DNA of 64,000 nt from UTCFX2 sp963726375 (GCA_963726375.1 CAVSCE010000004.1:1-64000); one strand, 5' to 3'; positions 49,702 to 58,057 are shown, counted from the stretch's first letter. Notes: generated by a model not told the origin, from the sequence alone. Program-made: numbers and translations.

Positions 49702-51056
49702 ATGAGTCCATTTTTCGTCGGTCTTATTCTCTTGGCCGGTGGCCTGGCAGGAGTGTTCTGGGGATACCGGATCTTCCGGATCCTCCTGCCCATTTTCGGC
49801 GGTTTCGCGGGTTACCTGATTGCCATGGCTCTGTTCCCTGCTAGCTGGGTGCTGGCGCTCGTGATCGGCTTCGGCCTGGTGCTCTGGTGTTTGTCCTGCT
49901 GGCTTACACCGCATGGAGCCTGATGGTAACCATCTCCGGGGCTGATCTTGGGCGGATCTTTGGGCGCTGCGATAGCGGAGGGTCTCGACCTGTGGAACTG
50001 GCTGGGGTGGATCGTCATCCTCGTCCTGGCGGTTGCCGGGTGGATACCTGGTTTGGAAGATCCGCGACGAGGTTGTGATCATCCTGACGGCCATCACCGG
50101 CGCGGCTTTCGTGCGCGACGGCTTGCGGATCTGGTTCGGCGAAGGGGCGATCCGGTCAGCCTGTGGTTCTGTGATCTTCATTGTGTTTGCTGTGGTCGGC
50201 ATCGCCTGGCAGTGGCGGCGCTACCGGCATTTGAATCTGCTTGGAATGGGCGGTCCGGCTGAGGTGCCGGGCGCAACACGTGCAGCTCCAGTGGTGGAAG
50301 CTGGCGCGCCCGCGCGCTGCCGCGACTGCAGCTGCACCGGCTGCTGCTCCTGCAGTCGCGGCGGCTGCTGCCACCGAGGCGGCAGTCGCGGCAGCCTCGC
50401 AGGAAGCAGAACCGGTCGTCGTTGAAACTGCGCCTCCCGCAGTTGAGGCCCCAGCTCCGCTCGTCGAGGCCGCCCCGGCTGTTGCCGCCGGCGCAGTCCT
50501 GGCGGCGGCCGAAGGTGAACTTCCCGCCGAAGAGCCTGCAGGCTCCTGAGGCTGCAATGGCAGCAGCCCGCCGAAGAGCGTGCAGCTCGCGACCGCCGAC
50601 CTGGACCAGTTTGTGGCAACCCTCGAAGGAGCACAACCTGGCCGCCCTGCAGGAGAAGGTTGAATTCGTAGAAGGGATCGGCCCCATCTATGCCGGGAAG
50701 CTGAACGATGCCGGCGTCGAGACCGTGGTAGACCTGCTGCGCCGCGGCGCTACCCGCAAGGGCCGTGCCGAACTGGTGGAAGCTACCGGGATTGCGGCCG
50801 GACTGATCCTGAAATGGGTCAACCATGCGGACCTGTTCACGGGTCAAGGGGGTGGGCAAGCAGTTCGGAGAGCTCCTGGAGGCTGCAGGCGTAGATACGG
50901 TGCCCGAGCTGGCGCAGCGCAACCCGGCAGAACCTGTTCAGCAAATTGAGCGAGGTGAACGCTGTGAAAAAAATGGCGGGACGCTCCCCGCACCAGTCTG
51001 AAGTGGAAAGCTGGGTCGCCCAGGCAAAGGACCTGCCGCGTGTGATAGAGTACTAA
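49702..51056 (+). CDS. Membrane protein with Ala-rich linker and C-terminal DUF4332 (double helix-hairpin-helix) domain, frameshifted
   Basis: The ATG at 49702 follows AAAGGAGG. The N-terminal half has about six helices: FFVGLILLAGGLAGVFWGYR, IFGGFAGYLIAMALF, LALVIGFGLVLW, GGSLGAAIAEGLDLWNWLGW, IVILVLAVAGWI, VVIILTAITGAAFVRDGL and GSVIFIVFAVVGIAWQWRR. Then an Ala/Pro/Glu-rich linker of about 110 residues (about 50270-50560). The C-terminal part has two helix-hairpin-helix modules: LQEKVEFVEGIGPIYAGKLN, DAGVETVVDLLRRGATRKGR, FRVKGVGKQFGELLEAAGVD, TVPELAQRNPANLFSKL. It ends AKDLPRVIEY at 51056. HhH motifs of this sort bind DNA or act as protein adaptors. Frame changes near 49880, 49990, 50060, 50280, 50560 and 50835. 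About 450 residues. Confidence 0.75.
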
Positions 51057-51087
51057 ATATTCGATCCTGAGCGGATGAGTATGACAG

Positions 51088-51117
51088 GTGCCCCGGTGTG
51101 AAAATTGCCCGGGGCAC
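51088..51117. terminator. Hairpin after the DUF4332 gene
   Basis: GTGCCCCGG, 12-base loop, CCGGGGCAC: a 9-bp GC-rich stem between convergent genes. It lacks a T tract. Confidence 0.5.
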
Positions 51118-51180
51118 ATCTATCTGGCACCGAAAGCAGGCGAGACCCTTAAAGCAACAGAAAAACCCGCCTATTTCGGT

Positions 51181-51366
51181 TTAGCTCGGGATGTAGAGCT
51201 TCTGCCCGGGGTAGATCACGTTCGGGTTCGAACCGATGGTCTTATAGTTGGACTGGTAGACCGCGGTCACGGATGTGCCAAACTTCGAGGCGATCGAGCT
51301 CAGCGTGTCGCCCGATTTTACGACGTAGCAGGCCGCGCCGGATTTCAGGTCGGTCTTGACTTTCAT
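51181..51366 (-). CDS. Small LysM protein, third gene of a tiny-gene operon
   Basis: Intact, 61 residues. It starts MKVKTDLKSGAACYVVKSGD and is followed by the LysM core TLSSIASKFGTSVTAVYQSN, then NPNVIYPGQKLYIPS. LysM domains bind N-acetylglucosamine in peptidoglycan. There is no signal peptide. The start codon follows the stop of the upstream gene with no gap (TGA ATG), with AAGGAG inside that gene. The N-terminal phrase VKTDLKSGAAC matches the beginnings or middles of the two genes upstream. Confidence 0.88.
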   Translation of the reverse strand: MKVKTDLKSGAACYVVKSGDTLSSIASKFGTSVTAVYQSNYKTIGSNPNVIYPGQKLYIPS

Positions 51367-51627
51367 TCAAGTCTCCTTTTTTGGCGTGCTCACCCGCAGG
51401 CTGCCGCTCATGTCCGGGTAAGTCGCGCCGGCGTAGGTCGGGTAGGTCGTGTAGGTCGGGTAAGAGGGGTAGGTGGGGTAAGCCGCCCCGGTGTAAGCCG
51501 GGTAAGTTGTCCCATTTGCCAGGCAGCTCTCGACCTTGCTCTCCATAGCGAGCGCCTTGTTCATGTAGTTCTGGGTCTCGGGGCTGCAGCCGCTGCCGCC
51601 GGCGCGGATTGAGGTTCGGATTTTCAT
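51367..51627 (-). CDS. Small Tyr/Pro-rich protein, second gene of the tiny-gene operon
   Basis: ATG at 51627 with CAGGAGA. Reads MKIRTSIRAGGSGCSPETQN, YMNKALAMESKVESCLANGT, then a low-complexity TYP/YPT stretch of about 33 residues and ATYPDMSGSLRVSTPKKET. The N-terminal phrase IRTSIRAGGSGC is shared with the neighbours. Two Cys in the first half. The Tyr/Pro region could be a site for cross-linking or a spacer. No known family. 86 residues. Confidence 0.75.
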   Translation of the reverse strand: MKIRTSIRAGGSGCSPETQNYMNKALAMESKVESCLANGTTYPAYTGAAYPTYPSYPTYTTYPTYAGATYPDMSGSLRVSTPKKET

Positions 51628-51661
51628 CGTCTTTTCTCCTGTTCCATCATCCATACAATGG

Positions 51662-51844
51662 CTATACGCAGCCGAGCTGCTCGGCCTTCTGCTTCCAGTA
51701 GTTGTACTCTTTTCGCCAGTAGTCGATCCCGAGCTCGCACCCGCCCTCGGCCCCCATCTTCAGCCCGCTGCGCACCTGGATCTGCGGCACGGCTAATGCC
51801 GCCTCTCCGGCTGCCGGCCGGGTCTCTTTGTGTTCGATTTTCAT
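51662..51844 (-). CDS. Small protein, first gene of the tiny-gene operon
   Basis: ATG at 51844 behind a perfect AGGAGG. Reads MKIEHKETRPAAGEAALAVP, QIQVRSGLKMGAEGGCELGI, DYWRKEYNYWKQKAEQLGCV. The internal phrase VRSGLKMGAEGGC followed by an aromatic helix ending LGC resembles IRTSIRAGGSGC ... KVESC of the next gene. 60 residues. No signal peptide or known domain. The short N-terminal part with the shared motif further in could be a leader plus core, as in ribosomally made modified peptides, but no modifying enzyme is next door. Confidence 0.75.
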   Translation of the reverse strand: MKIEHKETRPAAGEAALAVPQIQVRSGLKMGAEGGCELGIDYWRKEYNYWKQKAEQLGCV

Positions 51845-52069
51845 GCGGTTTCCTCCTGATCTGCTCGTGGTTTTCAGCCTGATCCGAGATCGACCATCCT
51901 CAGGGTTGATTTTCTATCCGGGATTTTAACATTTTCCTGCTCCGGGGTCATCGGAGTTATGACGTATCGTCAGAATAAAGTCCTGATAGATTTTTGCGGG
52001 ACCGGGAAAAAACTGCCGGGGCGGATGCGAACAGGTAATATATAATGAAGGGGAATCGTGGAGGCCACC
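51845..52069. promoter_or_regulatory. Divergent promoter region of the tiny-gene operon and the redoxin
   Basis: TATAAT at 52041-52046, 24 bases before the redoxin ATG, is a good -10 element, but there is no clear -35 (GC-rich there). The minus-strand promoter is not evident. Confidence 0.4.
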
Positions 52070-52576
52070 ATGCAGCATTTGAACGCGGGCGATTTCGCCC
52101 CTGACTTTACTCTACCCGATCACAGCGGCAAACCATTCAGGCTCTCTGAGGTCATTCGCGCCCATAATGCGCTGCTGGTGTTCAACATGGGCTTTGCCTG
52201 AAAGCACTGCACCAACCATATGGTGCAGTTGCGCCATGACTACCAGAAGTTTCAAGATGCGGACGCTGAAGTGATCGTCATCGTGCCCAACGGACCGGAA
52301 AGAATCCAGCGATTGATCGCGGCGACCGGCATAACCTACCCGATCCTCGCGGACATTGGCTCACAGGTCGCCGACCAGTACGGAATCCAAACGAAAAAAC
52401 TTGGATTTGGGCCCGTGCCTGCGTTTCTGACGCCTGAGCGTGTTCCTGGTGGACGCTTCGGGGGTGATCCGTTACGCCAATTATCGAAAAATCTTATCTC
52501 AAGGAACCGGATAATAACGAACCGCTCGCGGTTTTGAGCGAAGATGGTCGAGTCCAGCGAATCTGCTGGGGATTAA
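52070..52576 (+). CDS. Peroxiredoxin/redoxin-like protein with in-frame TGA at the catalytic Cys position (probable selenoprotein)
   Basis: The ATG at 52070 follows GTGGAGG. MQHLNAGDFAPDFTLPDHSG, KPFRLSEV and NALLVFNMGFA lead to a TGA at 52199-52201, then KHCTNHMVQLRHDYQKFQDA and DAEVIVIVPNGPERIQRLIA, TGITYPILADIGSQVADQYG in the same frame. In relatives the site is GFxCPxC, so the TGA stands where the first Cys of CxxC would be (U-K-H-C). A hairpin follows at once (52206-52229). The end changes frame near 52435 and 52495: VFLVDASGVIRYANYRK, then LKEPDNNEPLAVLSE. About 168 residues. The end at 52576 is uncertain. Confidence 0.8.
52199..52229 (+). promoter_or_regulatory. TGA codon plus hairpin, candidate bacterial SECIS element
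   Basis: After TGA (52199-52201) and AAGC comes ACTGCACCA, loop ACCATA, and TGGTGCAGT, a perfect 9-bp stem. Bacterial SECIS elements are hairpins just downstream of the Sec UGA. Two features differ from the usual description: the loop begins 14 bases after the TGA, slightly short, and has no G in its first two positions. Confidence 0.55.
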
Positions 52577-52596
52577 CGAGGCCGAACACGCCCGAT

Positions 52597-53278
52597 CTAG
52601 ACCAGTCCGGCTTTCTTAAACGGTTTGAATTCAGGCTGAAAAATGCCGGGCGGTAATTTTCTGGTGGATTTCCAGCCCACCTCGTGCAGCGCAGGCCTGC
52701 CGAGGACCTCTCCGCTTCGACAAACCCGCAGTTCTCCAGCGGGTGCGCCCGCGGCAAATTCGACGCTGACGTTAGCGAGCACGAGCGGGAGCATGTTGGC
52801 CAGCACGCTGCCGTGGCTCACCAGCAGGATGGTCCCCTCCTCGGCGCTTTGCCTCGCGACCAGGTCTCTCGATAAAGGGCACAAACCGGTCCCGGACGTC
52901 CAGGAAGCTCTCCCCCCCGGGGATCCTGTGGTCGAGAGCTCCAGCCTTCCAGGCGGCTTCCAACCCGGCGTGCAGGTCCCAGGCCTCGGGGTCGCTCCGA
53001 CCTTCGGCGATCCCGCAGTCTGGCTCGCGCAGCCCGTCGGCGATCTGCGGCTCGAGGCCGAAGCCCGCCGCGAGGATCTCGGCGGTCTCCCTGGCGCGTT
53101 CGAGCGGGCTGGACCAGACCGACAGGATCCGGCGGCCCTGGAGCGATGCGAGCAGCGATCTCGCCTGTGCCCGACCGAGCTCGCTCAGCGGATTGAAGTC
53201 GAGCAGCCGGTTCGAGATCGTGCCCGAGAGGTTGACGGCGCTCTCGCCGTGCCGGATGAAGAGCAGGGTGAGGGACAT
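52597..53278 (-). CDS. Histidine phosphatase superfamily protein (phosphoglycerate-mutase-like), frameshifted
   Basis: Start at 53278 (MSLTLLFIRHGESAVNLSGT). The first catalytic His is in RHGE, Arg in SPLERARETAEIL, Glu near GLREPDCGIAEG, and the second His in LLVSHGSVLANMLP in the frame used from about 52880 to 52597. PGGESFLDVRDRFVPFIE lies before the break. About 227 residues. Typical of broad phosphatases of the PhoE/GpmB type. The SD is weak and the upstream region carries family D and C repeats. Confidence 0.85.
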
Positions 53279-53295
53279 GATGGATAATGATACTA

Positions 53296-53337
53296 CAACC
53301 CTCACCCCCTGCCCCTCTCCCCCGGGAGAGGTTGCCC
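53296..53337. repeat. Palindromic CCCTCACCCC...CCCCGGGAGAGG repeat (family D)
   Basis: AACCCTCACCCCCTGCCCCT then CTCCCCCGGGAGAGG. A related copy is at 54607-54660, and the same kind of phrase is common in environmental genomes. Confidence 0.6.
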
Positions 53338-53367
53338 GATAGAGGCGTTGCATTGCAAAATCTCTAG
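53334..53367. repeat. Degenerate GATAGAGGCGTTGCATTGC hairpin (family C)
   Basis: GATAGAGGCGTTGCATTGCA then AAATCTCTAGC, an imperfect version of the GTAGAGACG/CGTCTCTAC hairpins at 54759 and 56862. Confidence 0.5.
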
Positions 53368-53561
53368 CTTCAGTGATTAACTCGCTCAGTATTTCCTCAG
53401 CCGTTTCCCACCAGAGCATTGTACAATTGCCTGTATCTCTCCATCGGCGCCCGGCGGCCCAGATGTTCAGCACCCGCACGCGCATCCCCCTCGAGCGTTT
53501 AGCTGCCCGAGGAAGGCTCCTCGATAACAGGATCGATATTTTTCGATCAGGATGGCCCAGC

Positions 53562-54662
53562 ATGGCGAAGAAAAAGAACCAGCCTAAAGATAAAGAGCTC
53601 GACTGGCCAAAAAGGGTCGGGATCGTCTACAGCGCCGTCCGGCGGGAAGATTTCCCGACCGAGGCGCAGTATCTCACCGAGCGCGGCGCCGAACAGGACG
53701 CCAATCTGGTCGGGGAGTACCTGGGGACATTCGGGTTGGACGTGCAACTCTACCCCGGGGACGATGCGCTGGCTCAGAACCTGCTGCGCGACCAGCCGGA
53801 GATGCTGTTCAACATGGTGGACTTGGTCAAAGGCCAGGAAAGTCTGGCCGCGGCCATCCCGGGGGTGCTCGAGCTGCTGAACATCCCCTACACCGGCACC
53901 GGGATGCTGGGGATGGCGCTGGACACCAACAAGTTTTTCATCAAGGAGCTGCTCCAGCGCAACGGCCTGCCCGTCCCCATTTTTCAGCTTTTCACCTCCG
54001 CCGAGGATTACCTGAACCCGACCCTGCGCTTTCCGGTCATCTCCAAGCTGAATGCGATCCACGGCTCGGTCGAAATCACCCGCGACGCCGTCTCGGAGAA
54101 CGAGAAACAGCTCCGCAAGCGCCTGCGCAAGCTGATCGGCCTCTATCACCAGCCCGTGCTGGTGGAGGAATTTGTCGGCAACCGCGAGATCACCGCGATC
54201 CTGCTCGAAGGCAAGCACAAGAAGGTCTACATGGCGGAGAAGATCTTCCGCAACACCGCAGGGCCTTACGCATTCTTGACCTTTGAAGACCAGTGGCTGA
54301 CCGAGATGGGCTCGGCATTCTTCTACCGGCCTTACCGCGACCCGGTGCTGCGCGAGATGGTATTCAAGGTCTTCGACGTCGCCAACATGAGCGATTACGG
54401 CAAGTTCGACATCCGCCTGGACGAAGCCGGGCGCTACTATTTTATCGACACGAACTGCAACCCTGCCCTGGGGCCGAAGGAGCTCGACATGGCCCTGGCC
54501 GTGATCCTCGACCTGTACAAGATTTCATTCTACGAAGTCCTGAAGCTGCTCGTGATAAACACGGTCCGGGACCGGATGCGGAGAGCGAGCGTCGCAAGCG
54601 GTAGAGAAGTTAACCCTACACCGTCCCCCTCTCACCAGGGGAGCGGGGAAGAGAAAATATAA
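53562..54662 (+). CDS. D-alanine--D-alanine ligase-like ATP-grasp protein
   Basis: Intact. Start at 53562 (MAKKKNQPKDKELDWPKRVG); ATP-grasp fold: RVGIVYSAVRREDFPTEAQY, EMLFNMVDLVKGQESLAAAI, LELLNIPYTGTGMLGMALDT, NKFFIKELLQRNGLPVPIF, PVISKLNAIHGSVEITRDA, PVLVEEFVGNREITAILLEG, YGKFDIRLDEAGRYYFIDTN and CNPALGP (metal and phosphate-loop residues). The last 25 residues (VASGREVNPTPSPSHQGSG) are encoded by a family D repeat, so the natural end was probably earlier. About 366 residues. Not a canonical Ddl (long N-terminus, no serine loop of DdlB); it probably joins an amino acid or dipeptide to another compound. Confidence 0.85.
   Translation: MAKKKNQPKDKELDWPKRVGIVYSAVRREDFPTEAQYLTERGAEQDANLVGEYLGTFGLDVQLYPGDDALAQNLLRDQPEMLFNMVDLVKGQESLAAAIPGVLELLNIPYTGTGMLGMALDTNKFFIKELLQRNGLPVPIFQLFTSAEDYLNPTLRFPVISKLNAIHGSVEITRDAVSENEKQLRKRLRKLIGLYHQPVLVEEFVGNREITAILLEGKHKKVYMAEKIFRNTAGPYAFLTFEDQWLTEMGSAFFYRPYRDPVLREMVFKVFDVANMSDYGKFDIRLDEAGRYYFIDTNCNPALGPKELDMALAVILDLYKISFYEVLKLLVINTVRDRMRRASVASGREVNPTPSPSHQGSGEEKI
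54607..54660. repeat. Family D repeat overlapping the end of the ATP-grasp gene
   Basis: GTTAACCCTACACCGTCCCC, CTCTCACCAGGGGAGCGGGG. It is read as the last codons of the upstream gene. Confidence 0.55.
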
Positions 54663-54758
54663 CCCTCGCGCGCTTTACCGCCAGGGAAACTTCAAGGACA
54701 GCCGCGCAGCTACTGCCCTCCGCGGGGAAGGTCGACCTGCTTCAACTATAAATGCAGA

Positions 54759-54787
54759 GTAGAGACGTTGGAGTGCAGCGTCTCTAC
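54759..54787. repeat. GTAGAGACG/CGTCTCTAC hairpin (family C)
   Basis: GTAGAGACG, 11-base loop TTGGAGTGCAG, CGTCTCTAC, then AATTTTA. It can end transcription on the plus strand. Another at 56862-56900. Confidence 0.75.
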
Positions 54788-54800
54788 AATTTTAGCACAC

Positions 54801-55059
54801 CTAGCGCCTGATGCAGGGCAGATAGGCGCAGCAGCAGCCGTTTTCCGAGGAAACCGGCGCAGAGAGGGCGGTCAGCTGGTAGGATCCGCCGCGCGCCTCG
54901 GCGCCTGCCCGCAGGTCCAGGTGGGTCAGCTGGTAGCCTCCGCCGGTGGACGAGCCGAGGGCTGCCATTAACAGCCTGACCGCCGGATTGAGCCAGCGCA
55001 GCCCCGCTGACGAGCAGCAGCGCCAGGACGATAATGAGGATCGTTATGCCTGGTTTCAT
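54801..55059 (-). CDS. Small exported protein with the YLP C-terminal motif, frameshifted
   Basis: ATG at 55059 after GAGAGG. The signal peptide is MKPGITILIIVLALLLVSGA, then ALAQSGGQAVNGS. After a frame change near 54960 it reads SSTGGGYQLTHLDLRAGAEA, RGGSYQLTALSAPVSSENGC and CCAYLPCIRR to the stop at 54801. GGGYxL ... GGSYxLT repeats followed by a YLP end are a recurring form in Chloroflexi exported proteins, as I recall. About 85 residues. The next gene upstream (55070-56480) is probably in the same operon. Confidence 0.65.
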
Positions 55060-55069
55060 GATGCGCCTC

Positions 55070-56480
55070 TCACTGCAGCGTGATCACGACCGGGATGATG
55101 CCCGACGCCCGAGGCGAGCGGCCCCAGCGCCTTGCCGACGATCGTGCCCGGCTTCGGGTTTTCGGCGACCATCGCGTAGCCCGGGTTGGGCGAGGCGACC
55201 AGCAGGCTGCCGGGGAGGACCGCGCCGTAGGAGGCGTCCACCTTGACCGCCTTATAGGCGCCTAAAGTGACGACCGTCAGGTATTCTCCGGGCTGGACCG
55301 CTGCTTCTTCAAACAGGTCTCCAGCTTGGTCTCCATCCCATCCGGACCCAGGGTCGGCTTTTCGGTCGGGACATAGCGCTTGTCGACCACCCCGATCACA
55401 GCCGAGGATTCGACCTGCAGACGCCCGGCGGACTTTGATCAGCGGGATCTCGCCCAGGACGGGCTCGCCGAAGCCGCTGATCGCCACCAGGTCGCCCGGC
55501 TGGAGCGGGACTGAGTCGTCGTTCTGGGCGACGTCGACGACAAATCCGGTCTTCCCACCGGAGAATGTGGCATATACCGGTAGACAAATAAGCCATCAGA
55601 AACCGTCAGATCATCAGTTATCGCAATATCCCCATTCGGCATACACCGCATAGGAGTCGTCAGGCTCTGGCACCGCCGTCGACGCATACACCCCGCGCCC
55701 CACATTGCTGACGGCATAGACGCCGTATCCGAAATTTTCACCCTCTTGGTGGGCGTAGACGCCGCTTTTATTGTAGCCATTGGAGCTGCCCTCGACTCCG
55801 TCCGAGCTATGCGGCGTGGCCGACAATACCCGGCGCATTCGCACCTTCCCCGAAAACGCCGATGCTGGTGCCGTAGCCGTCGCCGCGCAGGGCGTTCCCG
55901 CCGCCGGAGTTCACCACCCAGACAGCCGGCCCGGTCCCGTTGTTGTTGATCTTAAAGCGCGCCAGAGACCAGTTGGCAGTTGCGTTCCATGTTTCGCCGA
56001 TATGGTCGTGGGCACAGGCTGCTTCGGCGGATGGGCTTGCAGGGGCGCTCGGCCCGCCAGGCTGAGGACCTGGCGCGGGCAAGGACCGAATAATCGCTTT
56101 CGCCCGGCCCGCGCACTGCGATCTCGAGCCACTGGCTGCGCCTCCCCAGAGCCCCATCCGGGATCGGGACCGCGCTGCCGAGCGAGAGGGCGAACATCCC
56201 CGCCTTCACAGGGACGGCGGCCTGCGCCTCGCTCCAGAGCGGCATCGCCGCCCGTTTCTGCGCTGTACAGGGTGAAGCGGAAGTCGTAAGCGCCGTCGGC
56301 GACCGCTCCCCCGAGGTCGTCCTTCAGCTGACCCACATAGGGGACCGTCGCCCCGCTCGCCTGCTGCCCCGTGATCACCTGGGATTGCGCGAAACCGGCG
56401 ATCCGGGGCCCGGCGGCGGCGGCCAGCACGATCAGGCCGGCTGCCGCGACAACCAGGAAATTACGAAATTTTGCGGACAT
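55070..56480 (-). CDS. Secreted fibre-like protein, frameshifted
   Basis: The start at 56480 (MSAKFRNFLVVAAAGLIVLA) behind GGAGGG gives a signal peptide. Residues about 40-150 are a conserved beta domain: SGATVPYVGQLKDDLGGAVA, DGAYDFRFTLYSAETGGD, LWSEAQAAVPVKAGMFALSL, GSAVPIPDGALGRRSQWLEI. The middle (about 55990-55620) has Gly-rich short units, GTSIGVFGEGANAPGIVGHA, GVEGSSNGYNKSGVYAHQEG, NFGYGVYAVSNVGRGVYAST, like a trimeric fibre or tail-spike. The C-terminal part has SVPLQPGDLVAISGFGEPVL, GEIPLIKV, VQPGEYLTVVTLGAYKAVKV and a GIIPVVITLQ end. Frame changes near 56240, 56060, 55800, 55600, 55430, 55320 and 55110. About 470 residues. Confidence 0.65.
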
Positions 56481-56861
56481 ATGCCCTCCATTGGGAAATT
56501 CTCAAGCTGGTTCGCTGCGAAACCTGCAGGCGTCTGCGCTGCCAGGTTCAAATGCCGCCTGGGTCAGGCGGCCGGTCCAGGGAGCTGCCTGACAAATTTA
56601 TAACAGGATCCTGGATCTGTTCTGGTTGAGTATTTTTTTACGAATTCTGCAGCGTGGTGAGTGGTAGGGGATGCGATTTTGATATTCTTGTGCTGGAGCT
56701 GTGATAACTGGCGCTCAGCTGCAGGAAGCGACGTTTGAACAGTGGTTGGTCTCTCTATATATTAGCGGGAGAATATTACAGAGTCAGATAGCGAGTTCGA
56801 GAAAACAGCCATCCGGCAGTTGAAACTGCAGCGACAATTTCTAGCAGCCTGCCATCCGCAG
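56481..56861. other. Intergenic, no gene seen
   Basis: About 380 bases between the divergently placed fibre-gene promoter and the end of the C-S lyase gene. Somewhat AT-rich; no recognisable RNA or gene. A hairpin repeat follows at 56862. Confidence 0.5.
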
Positions 56862-56900
56862 GGAGGATAGAGACGCAGCATTGCAGAGTCTCTATCCTCC
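56862..56900. repeat. GGAGGATAGAGAC/GTCTCTATCCTCC hairpin (family C) overlapping the end of a gene
   Basis: A perfect 13-bp stem, 56862-56874 and 56888-56900, with a 13-base loop. The stop codon of the aminotransferase (TAG, 56894-56892) lies inside the right arm, so this repeat also provides the end of that gene and possibly its terminator. Confidence 0.8.
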
Positions 56901-58057
56901 TAACGCCCTCTCCATCCGCCTCAGCGCCTCTTCCAGCATCGAGCGCGGGCATCCGAAGTTCAATCGCACGAAACCCTCCCCGCCCGGGCCGAAGGTCGTG
57001 CCTTCGTTAAGGCCGACCCGGGCCTTCTCGAGGAAAAACCGGGCGGTCGTCTTCGATTCCGGGGTCGTAGGCCGGCGTCTCCCGGCAGTCCAGCCAGCCC
57101 AGGTAGGTCGCCTCGGGGGACCGCATCCGCACCCCTGGCAGCCGCTCGCTGACGAAGCGGCTCAGGAAATCCCGGTTGGCTTCCAGGTAGCGCAGCAGCT
57201 GGTCGAGCCATTCCTGCCCCTCTTCGTAGGCGGCCTTCGCCGCGACCAGCCCCATCAGGTTGACGCCGTGCACCAGGCCCCTCCCGCCGTGCTCGAACCG
57301 CTTCCGCAGCTCGGGGTCGGGCACGATCGCCGCCGAGCAGGCCAGCCCGGCGATGTTGAAGGTCTTCGAGGGCGCGACCAGCGTGACGGTCTTCTGCTCG
57401 ATTTCTTTATCGAGCGAGGCGAGCGGGATGTGGGCGTGGCCCGAGAAGACCAGGTCGGAGTGGATCTCGTCCGAGCAGACGACCAGGTCGCGCCGCAGGC
57501 AGATCTCGGCCATCCGCTCGAGCTCGGGCCGTGTGAAGACCCGCCCGACCGGGTTGTGCGGGCTGCAGAGCAGGAACATCCCCGTCTCGGGGGTGATCGC
57601 CCTCTCAAACCGCTCCCAGTCGACCGTATAGCCTCCGTCTGGGTTCAAAGTGAGCTCGGCCTGCTGCAGGCTGCCCTGGCAGTGTTTCGCGACGTCCAGG
57701 AAGGGCATGTAGACCGGCGGCTGGATCAGCACGCCCCTGCCCGGGCCGGCGAAGGCGTTCGCGGCCATCACGAAGCCGGTGACCACCCCCGGGACGAAGA
57801 CGATCCAATCCGGCTCGACCCGCCAGCCGTAGCGCTCCAGCATCCGGGCGGCGATGACCTCGCGCAGCCCGCACAGCTCGCCGGCGTAGCCGAACACGCC
57901 GTCAGCGGGCGCGCTCGACGACCGCCTCGATCACCGGCTCGGGCGAGCGGAAATCCATGTCGGCGACCCACATCGGCAGGACGTCTTCGTCGAAGTAGTG
58001 CCACTTGATGCATTCGCTGTCTGCGCGCTCGAGGAGCTCGTCAAAGTTGTAGATCAT
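56892..58057 (-). CDS. MalY/PatB-type cystathionine beta-lyase or aminotransferase, frameshifted
   Basis: Pyridoxal-phosphate enzyme. Start at 58057 (MIYNFDELLERADSECIKWH, YFDEDVLPMWVADMDF). After a frame change near 57900 it reads GVFGYAGELCGLREVIAARM, WIVFVPGVVTGFVMAANAFA, GVLIQPPVYMPFLDVAKHCQ, LLCSPHNPVGRVFTRPELER, VCSDEIHSDLVFSGHAHIPL, LVAPSKTFNIAGLACSAAIV, with the PLP Lys in SKTFNIAG and the Asn/Asp/Tyr pocket in NPVG and SDEIHSDL. The last frame change near 57010 gives ARFFLEKARVGLNEGTTFGP and GGEGFVRLNFGCPRSMLEEA to the stop at 56892. About 389 residues. C-S lyases of this type make homocysteine or H2S from cystathionine and similar compounds. Confidence 0.87.

Noticed and set aside
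51418..51512. Short tandem repeats (GTAGGTCGGGTAGG-type) considered as a separate repeat element
   Set aside because: They encode the Tyr/Pro-rich stretch in frame in the second tiny gene; low complexity of coding DNA is enough.
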